From contig JADJQY010000009.1 in assembly GCA_016712505.1 (NCBI GenBank), positions 186,001 to 250,000 of the forward strand: 64,000 bases of DNA, given 5' to 3'. This stretch comes from Candidatus Eiseniibacteriota bacterium (lineage in GTDB: Bacteria > Eisenbacteria > RBG-16-71-46 > CAIMUX01). Position 1 is the stretch's first letter. Each line of letters opens with the position of its first letter. The notes under the pieces are model-generated. The model made no database searches and was not told the origin of the DNA. It saw nothing but the letters and a program-made list of their open reading frames with translations. Of this stretch, positions 1 through 9,731 are shown in pieces. Both the position numbers and the translations under genes were made by a program.

Positions 1-2
1 CG

Positions 3-1979
3 CGGGGCGAGGAACTGGCCCGGCTGGACGCGCTCCTGCGCGAACATCCTCAAGATGTTGACCTCAGGTTGCGCCGGGCGGGGCTGCGGATCGAGGTTGG
101 ATTCCTGGACGGGGCCACCTCCGACCTCCTGTGGGCCGGAATGGGCGATCCGGGCCGGATCGAGGTGCCGGTGGGCCGATTAGCGGTCGCCCTGGGGTAC
201 GGCGATCCGGGGCGTGGGGTCGAGGCGCTGGAGTCCTATCGCGCCGCACACCCCGAACGGGCGGGAGAGCTGCAACGCCGCGTCCTGGCCGTGCTCGACG
301 AGCTGGAACTGGGCGGGATCTCTTCCGCGCTCACCGGCGACCTCCGTCGCGCGGTGGGAAGCTGGAAGTGTGACGCGGCTTCCGAGGGCAGCGGGGCAGG
401 CCTCCCTGGTGGCGGCACGGATCGCGCCAGGTCCGCTGGCCCGGCCGCGCTGGTGATCCGCGGCCCGTACGTGATGTCGACTGCGACCAGCTCGACCGTG
501 GTGCGGTGGCGCACCGATCTGCCGACCGACAGTTGGGTCCGGTACGGCGTGACCCCCGGAGATCTGTCCCTCACGGCCAGCGACCCGACCGAGAGCACGG
601 AACACGAGATCACGGTCATGGGGCTGGTCGCGAACACGCGCTACTATTTCTCCGTCGGCACGAGCGTGGAGCCGCTGAGCGGCGGCGACCAGTTCACCTA
701 CTTCCAGTCCGCACCCGTGGCCCAGTCCGCGCATACGACCCGCGCTTGGATCCTGGGCGATTCGGGCGGAGCGGACTACAAAGCGCGTGCGGTGCGGAAC
801 GCATTTCTGCAATGGAACGCCAACGCTCCAATCGACTTCATGCTGCTGCTGGGGGACAACGCCTACGACGCCGGAACCGATGCGCAGTATCAGGCCGCGC
901 TGTTCGACATGTATCCATCGACCTTGCGCTCCACGACGCTCTGGACCACCCGGGGCAACCACGATGTGCTCTACAGCGGGAGCGGAAACGACTACTACGA
1001 TCTCTTTACCTTGCCGCGCCAAGGGCAGTGCGGCGGGCAGCCGTCGTTCTCCGAGGCGTACTACGCTTACGACTGGGGAAATGCGCACTTCGTTTGTCTG
1101 GACTCAGAGGGATCGAGTCGTGCCCCCGGCGGTTCAATGGCCACCTGGCTGCAGCAGGACCTCGCACAGAACGAGCGAGACTGGACCATCTGCTACTGGC
1201 ACCATCCGCCGTACACCCACGGATCGCACGACTCGGACGACCCGACCGATTCCGGCGGACGGATGACGGAGATGCGCGCGAACATCCTGCCGATCCTCGA
1301 TTCGTTCGGGGTCGACCTGGTCCTCTGCGGCCACAGCCACAGCTACGAACGGTCGTTTTTGATCGACGGTCACTACGGAGTTTCCTCGACCTTCGAGCCT
1401 TCGATGATCATCGACGGAGGGAACGGGAACCCCGCGGTCGACGGTCCCTACGAGAAGGGTCCGCTCGGCATGAATCCACACCTGGGGATCGTCTACGGAA
1501 CGATGGGCTCTTCCTCGCGTCTGGGGGACGGGACCTTCGACCATCCGGTCATGGTCACGTCACAGCGCAGGCTGGGATCCGAGCTGCTCGAGATCGATGG
1601 GGATCAGCTCCAGATGTGGTTCGTCGATACCCTGGGGGTGGTGCGCGACCGATTCGCCATGGTGAAGCACGGCGCGTCGCAGGCGGGTGGCGCTCCCACC
1701 GAGCCTGCTGGTCCGGCGGGGGGCGAGCCGAATCCCTTCCGTCAGACGACCGCACTGCGCTTCGAACTTCCCAGCGGGGGAGTCGCGCGGGTGCGGCTGC
1801 TGGACTCGGGCGGGCGGGTGATCCGGAGCTTGGCCGCCGAGGTGCGTGCGGCGGGGGAGTGGATCGTTGCCTGGGACGGGCGGGACGACGCAGGCCGGAC
1901 GACTCCCCCGGGGGTCTACTTCGCCGTGCTCGAGACCCCGGAGCTACGCGATACTCGAAAGCTGGTGCGGACCCGCTAG
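3..1979 (+). CDS. Secreted purple-acid-phosphatase-like metallophosphatase with FlgD-like tail (5' end outside window)
   Basis: The reading frame is already open at the left edge, so the true start lies upstream. The first ~110 residues look like a helical TPR-type repeat region. A fibronectin-like purple acid phosphatase N-domain follows, beginning near RGPYVMSTATSSTVV. The calcineurin-type metallophosphatase core carries the usual metal-ligand blocks in order: LGDSGG, LLLGDNAYD, TRGNHDV, YWHHPPYTHGSH and CGHSHSYERS. The last ~90 residues form a FlgD/Ig-like module (NPFRQTTALRFEL, AWDGRDDAGR, PGVYFAVLET), the tail type seen repeatedly in this window and probably used for export or surface attachment. 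The protein is expected to hydrolyse phosphomonoesters or phosphodiesters outside the cytoplasm. The TPR-to-phosphatase join is unusual and could be a natural fusion or two genes merged by an upstream indel. The catalytic assignment is firm; the substrate is unknown. Confidence 0.85.
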   Translation, partial: RGEELARLDALLREHPQDVDLRLRRAGLRIEVGFLDGATSDLLWAGMGDPGRIEVPVGRLAVALGYGDPGRGVEALESYRAAHPERAGELQRRVLAVLDELELGGISSALTGDLRRAVGSWKCDAASEGSGAGLPGGGTDRARSAGPAALVIRGPYVMSTATSSTVVRWRTDLPTDSWVRYGVTPGDLSLTASDPTESTEHEITVMGLVANTRYYFSVGTSVEPLSGGDQFTYFQSAPVAQSAHTTRAWILGDSGGADYKARAVRNAFLQWNANAPIDFMLLLGDNAYDAGTDAQYQAALFDMYPSTLRSTTLWTTRGNHDVLYSGSGNDYYDLFTLPRQGQCGGQPSFSEAYYAYDWGNAHFVCLDSEGSSRAPGGSMATWLQQDLAQNERDWTICYWHHPPYTHGSHDSDDPTDSGGRMTEMRANILPILDSFGVDLVLCGHSHSYERSFLIDGHYGVSSTFEPSMIIDGGNGNPAVDGPYEKGPLGMNPHLGIVYGTMGSSSRLGDGTFDHPVMVTSQRRLGSELLEIDGDQLQMWFVDTLGVVRDRFAMVKHGASQAGGAPTEPAGPAGGEPNPFRQTTALRFELPSGGVARVRLLDSGGRVIRSLAAEVRAAGEWIVAWDGRDDAGRTTPPGVYFAVLETPELRDTRKLVRTR

Positions 1980-1992
1980 TCTGCCGCGACGC

Positions 1993-3231
1993 CTACTCCA
2001 GGGCGTAGAGATTTCCGTCCATGCTCCCGACGTAGACCACCCCTTGATCGACCGCGGGCGAGGACATGATGGCACCGATCGAAGCGTATCGGTAGAAGTC
2101 GATGTACATGTCCTGGAAGTCGCCGAAGACCGGCGCGAATCCGGCTTGATCGAACGATCCATCCGGATTGAGCAGCTTGAGCGCGTTGTCCCGAGAGGCA
2201 GGCGTCTGGAACTCCCACACCTGGGCACCGGTGCGCGCGTCGAGCGCGTAGAGCTTTCCATTGTGACTGCCGAAGTAGAGGTAGCCACCGGCGTACGCCG
2301 GGGAGGAGAAGATGTACGCCTTGGCGTCGAAGTTCCAGAGCAGCCGACCGGATCGGGCGTCGAGCGCCATGAAGCGCGCGGTGTCGGAGGTGCCGACGTA
2401 GACCCGGCCGTCGTGTACCGCCGGAGTGCCGATGACCCACGAGCGACTGGTCGGGTAGTCCCACCGCTTCCGACCCGTGGTGGCCTCGACCGCATAGACG
2501 TGAGCGTCACGACATCCGACGTAGATCGTGCCGTCCACCACCGCGGGAGAGGACTGGAAACCAACCTGGTTGTGGTTGGTGGGGTCTTCTCCCGCCTTGA
2601 ACGCCCACTTCAACTGTCCGGTCTCGACATCGAGGGCGTAGAGGTTGCTATCCCAGCTTCCGATGTAGAGCGTCGATCCAACGACCGCCGGGGACGAATG
2701 GACGACGTCCCGGGTGGCGAACTTCCAGAGCAGCAGGCCGCTGTCGGCTGCTACGGCATAGACGTTTCCGTCTCCGCTGCCGAAGAACACCTTTCCCGCG
2801 GCAACCGCCGGCGATGACGTGAAGAGATCCCAGGCGTCCGGGATCGTCTGGGCCGGCGCGGGGTAACCGTGCAGGTTCTTGGCCTCGAACTTCCGCTCGT
2901 ACTCGGTCGGACAGACCCACTTCGGCTGGCCGGTTTCCACGTCGAGAGCCGCGAGAGACCCGGCGGATGAGACAAAGAAGACTGCCTCGGGCGTCACCGC
3001 CGGGGTCGAGGCGATCGGCATCCGCGACTTGAATTTCCACTTCTCCGCTCCCGTCGCCTGGTCGATCGCGTGCAGGTGGCCGTCCAGGCTGGTGATGAAG
3101 ACGACCCCGCCTGAGATCACCGGCGAGGTGACGATCGGTCCGCCCGTGGTGAAGGTCCACCGCAGGCGCGGCGTGACAGTCGGACCGACCGCTTCGTAGA
3201 CGCCGGTCCGGGCGAGATTGCCGTGAAACAT
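1993..3231 (-). CDS. PQQ-type beta-propeller repeat protein (BamB-like fold), N-terminus uncertain
   Basis: A 412-residue protein made almost entirely of PQQ/BamB-like propeller blades: repeated SSPAV-x-x-G-x-VYxGS-xDG-x-xYALDxxTG units, at least seven copies. The first residues (MFHGNLARTG) match the sequence that normally follows the signal peptide in this family, so the annotated ATG is probably internal. No in-frame ATG with a good Shine-Dalgarno lies upstream. A signal-like start (MRRNHAVPLLTAGLVASN) begins at 3310 in a different frame and would join at MFHGN after a one-base shift near 3232-3260. The protein is probably periplasmic or surface-exposed, acting as a scaffold or a quinoprotein-like binder; no catalytic residues can be assigned. 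It is transcribed towards the convergent metallophosphatase gene, with 13 bp between the two stops. Confidence 0.8.
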   Translation of the reverse strand: MFHGNLARTGVYEAVGPTVTPRLRWTFTTGGPIVTSPVISGGVVFITSLDGHLHAIDQATGAEKWKFKSRMPIASTPAVTPEAVFFVSSAGSLAALDVETGQPKWVCPTEYERKFEAKNLHGYPAPAQTIPDAWDLFTSSPAVAAGKVFFGSGDGNVYAVAADSGLLLWKFATRDVVHSSPAVVGSTLYIGSWDSNLYALDVETGQLKWAFKAGEDPTNHNQVGFQSSPAVVDGTIYVGCRDAHVYAVEATTGRKRWDYPTSRSWVIGTPAVHDGRVYVGTSDTARFMALDARSGRLLWNFDAKAYIFSSPAYAGGYLYFGSHNGKLYALDARTGAQVWEFQTPASRDNALKLLNPDGSFDQAGFAPVFGDFQDMYIDFYRYASIGAIMSSPAVDQGVVYVGSMDGNLYALE

Positions 3232-3506
3232 CGCCTGGCCTGGGCGCTCGAGGAACGTTGCTCGCCACGAGGCCGGCCGTAAGAAGGGGGACGGCGTGAT
3301 TTCGGCGCATGAGAGAGCCTTTCCGAAGCGACGGGTCCGGCGGGGGCCCGCTGCGGAACAGCGTGGTGGCGCGGAGGATCAGCCGGATTCTGCCACGCAG
3401 AGCGGATGATCAGAAGTCCAATCTCTGCGCCGACGGGTGGCCCCACGGGCAGTCTGGGGTAGACTCAGCCGCGAGGCGCGCAGATCGACGGCTGGAGGAT
3501 CGGACG

Positions 3507-4115
3507 ATGGAATTCGAACGCTGTGGTTGGGTGGGGAGCGATCCTCTCTATGAGCGCTACCACGACGAGGAGTGGGGCGTGCCCATGACCGACGATCGGG
3601 TGCTGTTCGAGTTCCTGCTGCTCGAAGGTGCGCAGGCCGGGCTCAACTGGATCACCATCCTGAAGAAGCGTGAGAACTACCGGCGCGCGTTTGCCCGCTT
3701 CGACCCGCGCAAGGTGAGTCGCTTCGAGGCCGCGGATCGCGCCCGACTGCTGGGCGACGCTGGAATCGTGCGCAACCGGCTCAAGGTCGATGCTGCGATC
3801 GAAAACGCCCGTCTCTTTCTCGAGCTGCAGAAGGAGGAGGGGAGTGCAGCCGTCTACCTCTGGAGCTTCGTCGGCGGGCGGCCGCTTCAGAATGAGTGGC
3901 CGAGCCTGAGGCAGGTTCCGGCAGTCACGCCCGAGGCCGAGGCGATGAGCAAGGCGCTCCGGAAGCGCGGGTTTCGCTTCGTCGGGCCGACCATTTGCTA
4001 TGCCTTCATGCAGGCGATGGGTCTGGTAAACGACCACACCGTGGGCTGCTTCCGAAAGAAGCCGGTTGGGGATCTCGGACGCCGGTTTCGGCTCGACCCG
4101 CCGCCGAGCCGCTAG
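3507..4115 (+). CDS. tag: DNA-3-methyladenine glycosylase I
   Basis: A 202-residue Tag-family base-excision enzyme that removes 3-methyladenine from alkylated DNA in the cytoplasm. The zinc-binding residues of the family are visible: Cys6 in ERCGWV, His19 in ERYHDEEWG, and His177/Cys181 in NDHTVGC. The catalytic-site segment LLLEGAQAGLNWITIL contains the expected Glu40. The start was set at the ATG preceded by GGAGGAT at a spacing of about 7; the longer in-frame extension upstream has no family similarity. Length matches the family (about 190-200). The stop codon overlaps by two bases that of the convergent sugar-dehydrogenase gene once the latter's frameshift is corrected, so the two genes end tail to tail. 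Function is confident. Confidence 0.95.
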   Translation: MEFERCGWVGSDPLYERYHDEEWGVPMTDDRVLFEFLLLEGAQAGLNWITILKKRENYRRAFARFDPRKVSRFEAADRARLLGDAGIVRNRLKVDAAIENARLFLELQKEEGSAAVYLWSFVGGRPLQNEWPSLRQVPAVTPEAEAMSKALRKRGFRFVGPTICYAFMQAMGLVNDHTVGCFRKKPVGDLGRRFRLDPPPSR

Positions 4116-5561
4116 CGAATCAGTTGCACGGCGCGAGGCTCCCGACCGGCGGCGCGAATCCAGTAGGTGCCGCTCGGTGCCGGGGCCCGCCGCATTCGTT
4201 CCGTCCCAGGCAAACGGCCGGCCGGCGGAGGAGATCCGGGTCAATCGACGCCCCGAAGCATCGAGAATCTCCACGCTGTTCCCTGGGCCGCTCGAGTCGA
4301 AACGGATCCAATCGGAGAAGGGATTGCGCGAGAGCAGGCGGATCGTGGGCGGCTCGACCAGGTCGCTCAGCAGGTCGGCGGGAGTGTTCACCATCTGATA
4401 GATTTCGCCGTCGACGCCGGTTCCGTAGTCCACGATGAGGAGTTCGCCGTCCCAGTTCTCGCCGAACGACGAGATGAACTCGAGCGCGAGCCCGTTGCCG
4501 GGAGCGAGCTGCGCGGTCCGTTCGAGGAAGTTGCTCTTGATCCCGTTCTGGTAGCGGAACGACCAGATCCGGCCGGTGCAGAAGTCACCGAAGAAGTAGA
4601 GCCCCTGAAAGGTCGGGATGGATGGGCCGCGGTAGACGTACCCCCCGGTCACCGAGCACCCAACCGTGTGCGCGTACTCATGCACCGGATCGGTCAGGCC
4701 GGATTCGTCACAGTCGAGCGGCGGATTGTAGCAGTGGTCCCCCTGCTTGATCGGCCAGCCGAAGTTCCGCCCCCCAGGCTCGCCGGCCGCCTCGAAGTTG
4801 ATCTCCTCCCAGTCGTTCCGGCCCACGTCTCCCACCCAGAAGTTTCCCGTTGCCCGGTCGAAGCTGGCTCGCCAGGGATTGCGGTATCCGTAGTCCCAGA
4901 TCTCGTCCCGAAACGCGGGGTCCGCGACGAATGGATTGTCGGGGGGGATGGTGTAGACCCCGCCGCCGCTCACGTCGAGGCGGAGCACCTTGCCGAAGAG
5001 CACGGTGCCATCCTGACTGGGGTGATCCGGGCATTCGCCACAGGCCCCGTCATCTCCGAGATTGACGTAGAGGTAGCCGTCAGGGCCGAACCCGATCCAA
5101 CCCCCCTTGTGATTGGGCCGTACCTGGGGCACGACGAGCAGGGTTTGTCGGGAGGCCAGGTTGCCGCGCAAGGGGTCGGTCCCATCGATCGAGAGTCGCG
5201 CCAACGTGGTCTGATTCTGGTTGTTCGAATAGAGCAGGTAGAGACGACCGTTCGTCTCGAAGGCGGGATCGAAGGCCAGGCCCAGCATCCCGCGTTCATC
5301 GAACTGTGTCGGGGTCCAGACCAACGACTGAAGGTCGAGGAACGGCTGATTTGCCTCCTGCCCCGCTTCGTAGACGCGGATCAGTCCGCGCTGCTCGACC
5401 ACATAGAGCAATTCGCGCCCTTGGTAGCGGAGCCCGGTGGCGTAGACCGGGAGCTCGAGGTCTGAGGCCAGTCGCACCGTGCCGACGCCGGAGGCCGGTT
5501 GGGCGAGGCACGAGGCGGCGACCAGGAGAAGCACGCAGAGGGTCTTCGGCGAACGGAGCAT
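4112..5561 (-). CDS. PQQ-dependent sugar dehydrogenase-like secreted protein with FlgD-like tail, frameshifted near its 3' end
   Basis: A signal peptide (MLRSPKTLCVLLLVAASCLA) leads into a glucose/sorbosone-dehydrogenase six-bladed propeller: VVEQRGLIRVYEAG, DERGMLGLAFDPAF, NHKGGWIGFGPDGYLY, GYRNPWRASFD and VTGGYVYRG. The tail begins as a FlgD-like domain (NPFSDWIRFD, FAWDGTNAAG) and then loses frame. Removing one G from the run GGGG at 4182-4185 (one C on the coding strand) restores DGTNAAGPAPSGTYWIRAAG and ends at a stop at 4112-4114. As read, the frame instead runs on antisense through tag, which is not credible coding. The protein probably oxidises sugars or related alcohols at the cell surface using PQQ. 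An intact paralogue with the same layout lies at 20408-21907. The frameshift may be a sequencing error; if real, the tail is lost. Confidence 0.85.
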
Positions 5562-5644
5562 GGCACCTCCTCGGGAGTTGGTGCGGGGAAGGATACCCGA
5601 AGCGGGTCAGGCTGACCCACGCCCAAGTTCCTGCCTCGGGAGGG

Positions 5645-6402
5645 CTACAGCCCGAGGAGAGCGTCCGCCTCGTCCAGGTGGGCGAGCACATGGTGGGGAC
5701 GGTAGGCGTACCGCTCGAGGTCGGCCAGCTGACTGACCCCGGTCAGCACCAGCATCGTCCGGAGTCCCGACTGGATCCCGGCGATGATGTCGGTCTCCAT
5801 GTTGTCTCCCAGCATCCAGGTCTCCTCCGAGTGGGTGCCGAGACGTCGCAACGCAGCCCGCATCATGTACGCGTTCGGTTTCCCCACGTAGAAGGGCTTG
5901 CGCCCCGTGATCCTCTCGATTGGAGCGGCCAGTGCCCCGCAGGACGGGCGCCCGCTCGGACCGGCGACATCGGCATTGGTGGCGACGAAGCGAGCCCGCG
6001 CAGGATCAGATGGGATGCCTTCTGGATCATATCGAAGTTGTAGGCGCGCGTCTCCCCGAGCACGACGAAGTCGGCCTCGGTCTCGGAGTGGGTGAATCCG
6101 GCCTGATAGAGCTCGTGACTCAACGCCCCTTCGCCGAGCACGAACACCTTTCGTCGATCTCCCGCCTGCTCGTTCAAGAACTGGGCGGTCGCCATCGCGG
6201 AGGTGAAGAAGTGCGATTCCTCGACGGTCAGGCCCGCCGACTTCAGTCGATCGCGAAGGTCGCCCGGCGTCTGCGAGGGATAGTTGGTGAGGAAGAGAAA
6301 CGGGTGGTTCCGAGCGCGGAGCCGCGCGATGAACTCCACCGCTCCCGGCAGCGCGGTGTTGTCGTGCAGAATGACGCCGTCGATGTCGCAGAGCAGTGGC
6401 AT
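5645..6402 (-). CDS. HAD-superfamily class IIA phosphatase (NagD/phosphoglycolate-type), frameshifted
   Basis: Two overlapping frames together give one complete HAD-IIA hydrolase of about 252 residues. The first part has motif I CDIDGVIL and motif II LFLTNYPSQ. The second has motif III VGKPNAYM and motif IV MLGDNMETDI. The frames join if one G is restored to GGG at 5995-5997 (CCC on the + strand), giving the family block LILRGARFVATNADV. The missing base therefore looks like a homopolymer deletion, real or technical. The enzyme class dephosphorylates small sugar phosphates, phosphoglycolate or nitrophenyl phosphate in the cytoplasm; the substrate cannot be told from sequence. It lies just downstream of the sugar-dehydrogenase-like gene on the same strand, with about 80 bp between them. 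Confidence 0.85.
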
Positions 6403-6461
6403 GGGGTCTCCCTCTGGCCTAGGCGTGTCCGGCGAGGCCCCATGCTACGGGCGAGCGACCG

Positions 6462-7460
6462 CTAGCGCACCACCCGAATCCCGATCGACTGCGGAGTGCC
6501 GTGCCCCGTGTCGATCCGAACCCAGTAAGCTCCGACGGCCAGGTCCTCCACGGTCAGATCGAGCTGCGAAGCGCTGGTCCCGTCGATCGCGGCGCGCGCG
6601 ACCTCGCGCCCGGTTGCATCGTGAAGTGAGGCGATGCCGCGTCGAGCCGGCGAATCGATCGCCAGGTGGATCGTCTCGCCTTGACGGACCGGATTCGGCC
6701 AGGCGATTGGCGCTGCGGACAGAGTGTGGTTCTCGGCGATGGCAGCGGGGTCGGAGACGCCGGCCAGTCCGCCGATGAAGCTGCGCAGCCCGGGCACCAG
6801 GTCCGGCTCGGACATCTCCGGATTCTCGACCCGCGAGCTTTCCGAGGCCAGGGCGCCGCCAAAGAGCACGCGAAAGTCCTCGGCGAACAGCTCGTGGGGG
6901 CGGAACGCGTGGGCGGCGTCCGCGTGATAGCGCGGGTCGGATCCAACCCCGCGCAGCCCGAGGTACGTCTTCCAGCCGGCGGTGTCGGAATCGGGGAGGA
7001 ACAGGCGATGTACTGCGTGGCCCAGCTCGTGCGCGACCAGTGCGTGAACCTCCGCTGGGTCCGTGTAGGCGTAGACCCCGGGGCTGAGATAGATCGCGCG
7101 GGAGTCGGCCGAGGAATCGAGGCAGGTGGCCCGCGGGAAGGGGAGCACGAAGATGTCGATATCGAGCGGGCTGGTGAACGGCTGGGGAATCGCCGCGATT
7201 GCCGCCTCGACATCCGCGACCTGCACCGGGTGGAACGTTCCGTCCCCGCGATTCGAGATGACCGGGTCGTCGGTCGAGGTGACCAGGCGAACGAAAGCGC
7301 CGTTGGCGTCGCGGAAGAGCAGCGCACCGGTCAGCGAACGCGAGGTGCGTTCCGTGAGGACTTGCTCCGGACCGTGAACCCGGATCTCCGCCGCCGCGGT
7401 CGTGCCGGCTGCGAGCAACGCTCCGAGGATCAGGATTCGATCGAAACCGCGACGCGACAT
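6462..7460 (-). CDS. Secreted putative zinc metallopeptidase (HExxH) with type-A-like C-terminal sorting region
   Basis: A 332-residue exported protein with a clear signal peptide (MSRRGFDRILILGALLAAG, then TTAAAE). The centre carries HELGHAVHRLF, a gluzincin-style zinc site, and a downstream acidic segment HELFAEDFRVLFGG that could supply the third ligand. The C-terminal ~75 residues resemble a type-IX-style sorting module (WPNPVRQGETIHLAI, DATGREVARAA, VGAYWVRID), the analogue of the FlgD-like tails on neighbouring exported proteins. No known peptidase family is recognised beyond the motif. The gene stands alone between the HAD gene and a ~300-bp spacer. It probably acts outside the cytoplasm; proteolytic activity is inferred from the motif only. 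Confidence 0.75.
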   Translation of the reverse strand: MSRRGFDRILILGALLAAGTTAAAEIRVHGPEQVLTERTSRSLTGALLFRDANGAFVRLVTSTDDPVISNRGDGTFHPVQVADVEAAIAAIPQPFTSPLDIDIFVLPFPRATCLDSSADSRAIYLSPGVYAYTDPAEVHALVAHELGHAVHRLFLPDSDTAGWKTYLGLRGVGSDPRYHADAAHAFRPHELFAEDFRVLFGGALASESSRVENPEMSEPDLVPGLRSFIGGLAGVSDPAAIAENHTLSAAPIAWPNPVRQGETIHLAIDSPARRGIASLHDATGREVARAAIDGTSASQLDLTVEDLAVGAYWVRIDTGHGTPQSIGIRVVR

Positions 7461-7759
7461 GTGCCCTCCGCCAGTCTGCGTAGGAACCGGCGTGCCGAGA
7501 CTTGCAATTCATTGCATGGTATGTGGTTATGTGATTCGATGAAGGTGTCGCGCGAGGCGGTTGGGTTACCCGCCCCAGGCATACGCGACCCGGAGTGACC
7601 CGAACCGACTCGCGCTCCGCAAGTTCGGCCGGATCGGCCGGTGCTGGCCCATTCCGCGTGAACCCCCGACCACCGCGCGGCCGGTACGGCGATCGGTGGC
7701 CACCGAGGGGGGCTCTGCCCTAGCATGCCTCGACACGAAGGGAGACGGAGGGAGTGAAG

Positions 7760-8672
7760 ATGCGGCGAAGCCTGGGCGCGATCATGACGGAGCTGGTCGA
7801 CTACGCGGGGCTGTTTCCCCCGGCCGAACTCTCGATGCCCGCGGCCTGCGAGCTCTTTGTCGCCCACCGCGAGTCTGCGGCGTCGTGGATGCTGGGCCAC
7901 TTCGTCTGTCCCGCCAGCCGAATGACCGAACTCGCGGCGCAGGCGCGCGAGCGCGGCGCCGCTCGGCTCCGCGTGTCGATGCTCGCCCGCCCGAGCGGCG
8001 ACGGAGCGGCTTTCGTTGCCGCCGCGATGGACGCCGCAGGTGAGCTGCAGAACTGGAACCGAAGCGATGCGCCGCTGGCGGTCGGCGCGATCGAGCTCCG
8101 GCTGCCGTCGGATCTGCTCGAGGATGAGGCGGAACTACGCCGGGCGCTGGTCACGGTGGTGGACCTCTTCCCCACCGAGGCAGGGTGCGAGGTGTTCGTC
8201 GAGGGGACGCCGGCGCGGAGCGCGCGTCTGGCGGAGGCGCTCCAGCACGCGGGGGGCGGGCGACTGGGGCTCAAACTGCGCACCGGAGGGGTGACTCCCG
8301 ACGCCGTTCCCTCAGTGGAGCAGGTGGCGGAGTGCCTGATCGCGTCGGCCGCCACCGGTCTGCCCTGGAAGGCGACGGCGGGTCTCCATCACCCCCTGCG
8401 GCATTTCGATCGGACCGTCGGGACGACGATGCACGGCTTCTTGAATGTCTTCCTGGCCGCACTGTTCGCGCGGAGCGGACGCAGCTCGCATGCCGAACTG
8501 ATCCGCCTCCTGAGCGAGGATGACCCGGGGGCGTTCCAGTTCGATGATGAGGCCGCACACTGGCGCGATCTCAGTCTCTCCACGGTCGAGATCCAGGCGT
8601 TTCGCGCCCAGGTCCGGTCGTTTGGAAGTTGCAGTTTCGATGAGCCGCGCGACGATCTCGTGACGCTCGGAC
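7760..8672 (+). CDS. Conserved protein of unknown function upstream of fumarylacetoacetase
   Basis: About 304 residues, beginning MRRSLGAIMTELVDYAGLFP; the ATG follows GGAGACGGAGGGAG at a good spacing and is preferred to a GTG six bases earlier. The protein has a single compact, soluble look: no signal peptide, no membrane segment, alternating helices and strands, with conserved-looking blocks LVDYAGLFPPA, WKATAGLHHPLRH and GFLNVFLAALFA. Similar proteins are often found beside homogentisate or tyrosine-degradation genes, which fits the fumarylacetoacetase start immediately after. The frame has no stop at the expected end (after DDLVTLG) and runs into the next gene out of phase, so the stop has probably been lost to a small indel near 8660-8675. 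The stated end is therefore an estimate. Function unknown. Confidence 0.6.
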
Positions 8673-9700
8673 ATGCCCCCCGGACCGCTGTCCGATTCAG
8701 AATCTCCCCTTCGGCATCTTTCGCCCCAGGAGCGGCGGAGAAGCGCGTGTGGGGACGATCGTGGGCCACACGGTGGTCGATCTCGCGGCGCTCGAGCGGC
8801 GCGGCCTGTTCGCCGGGCCCGAGCTGCGCGGAAAGCAGGTGTTCGCACGCCCATCGCTCAACCGGTTCATGGAACTCGGGAGACCGGCCTGGCGCGAGGC
8901 GCGCCTCCGATTGGTCGAGTTGCTGCGAGAAGAAACCTCGGTGCTCCGCGACGATGCCGGCCTGCGCGCCGAGGTGCTCCTGCCCGAAGAGGCGACGCAG
9001 ATGTGCCTGCCGTGCGAGATCGGAGACTACACGGACTTCTACTCCTCCCGCGAGCATGCCACCAACGTGGGCGTGATGTTTCGCGGGGCGGAGAATGCCC
9101 TGAACGCGTGTTCGATCACATCTTCGGCTTCGTGCTGGTCAACGACTGGTCCGCTCGGGACATCCAGAAATGGGAGTACCAGCCGCTCGGTCCGTTCCTG
9201 GGGAAGAACTTCTGCACCTCGATTTCCCCCTGGGTGGTGACCCTGGAGGCGCTGGAGCCGTTTCGGTGTGCCGGGCCAGTGCAGGATCCGGCCCCGTTGC
9301 CCTACCTCCAGAGCGCGGGGACCGCACGTTCGACATCGAACTCGAGGTACGCCTCGGACTCCAAGCATGGCGCGCCGGGGATCGGATCTCCCGCTCGAAC
9401 TTCCGCACCCTGTACTGGGACCCCCGCCAGCAGTTGGCCCATCAGAGCGTGAATGGGTGCCGGTTGCGCCCCGGGGATCTGCTGGCCTCGGGGACGATCA
9501 GCGGCGCGGCGAAGGACTCCCGAGGAAGCCTGCTCGAGCTTTGCTGGAAGGGAACGGAACCGCTCCGGCTCTCGAGTGGTGAGACGCGCACCTATCTGCA
9601 GGATGGGGACGAGCTGACCTTGAGCGGACACGCCGTGCGCGGCCCGCTGCGGGTGGGTTTCGGTGAGGTCAGGGGACGCGTGCTCCCGGCGCGGGGCTGA
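8673..9700 (+). pseudogene. fahA: Fumarylacetoacetase, disrupted by an internal deletion and two single-base shifts
   Basis: Three frames carry successive pieces of one FAH-family enzyme, which cleaves fumarylacetoacetate in tyrosine and phenylalanine breakdown. Piece one contains PIQNLPFGIF and the metal/catalytic segment DYTDFYSSREHATNVG. It is entered from the ATG at 8673 only if C6 at 8676-8681 is shortened to C5. At about 9103-9110 the sequence jumps from MFRGAENALN straight to DHIFGFVLVNDWSARDIQKW. The ~70 residues that normally lie between (the VGYHGR loop and the E-x-E metal ligands) are missing and the frame changes. Piece three starts after a one-base loss in GGGG at 9317-9320 and runs through HQSVNGC, RPGDLLASGTISG and the normal C-terminus. 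Homopolymer shifts could be sequencing errors, but the ~220-bp gap removes metal ligands and would inactivate the enzyme. Confidence 0.85.
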
Positions 9701-9731
9701 ACCGCGAGGAAGCAGGGGAACAAGGCGGGGA

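Noticed and set aside
3465..4111. Continuation of the sugar-dehydrogenase frame to a 698-residue protein
   Set aside because: It runs antisense through tag; the real end is at 4112 after correcting one base in GGGG at 4182-4185.
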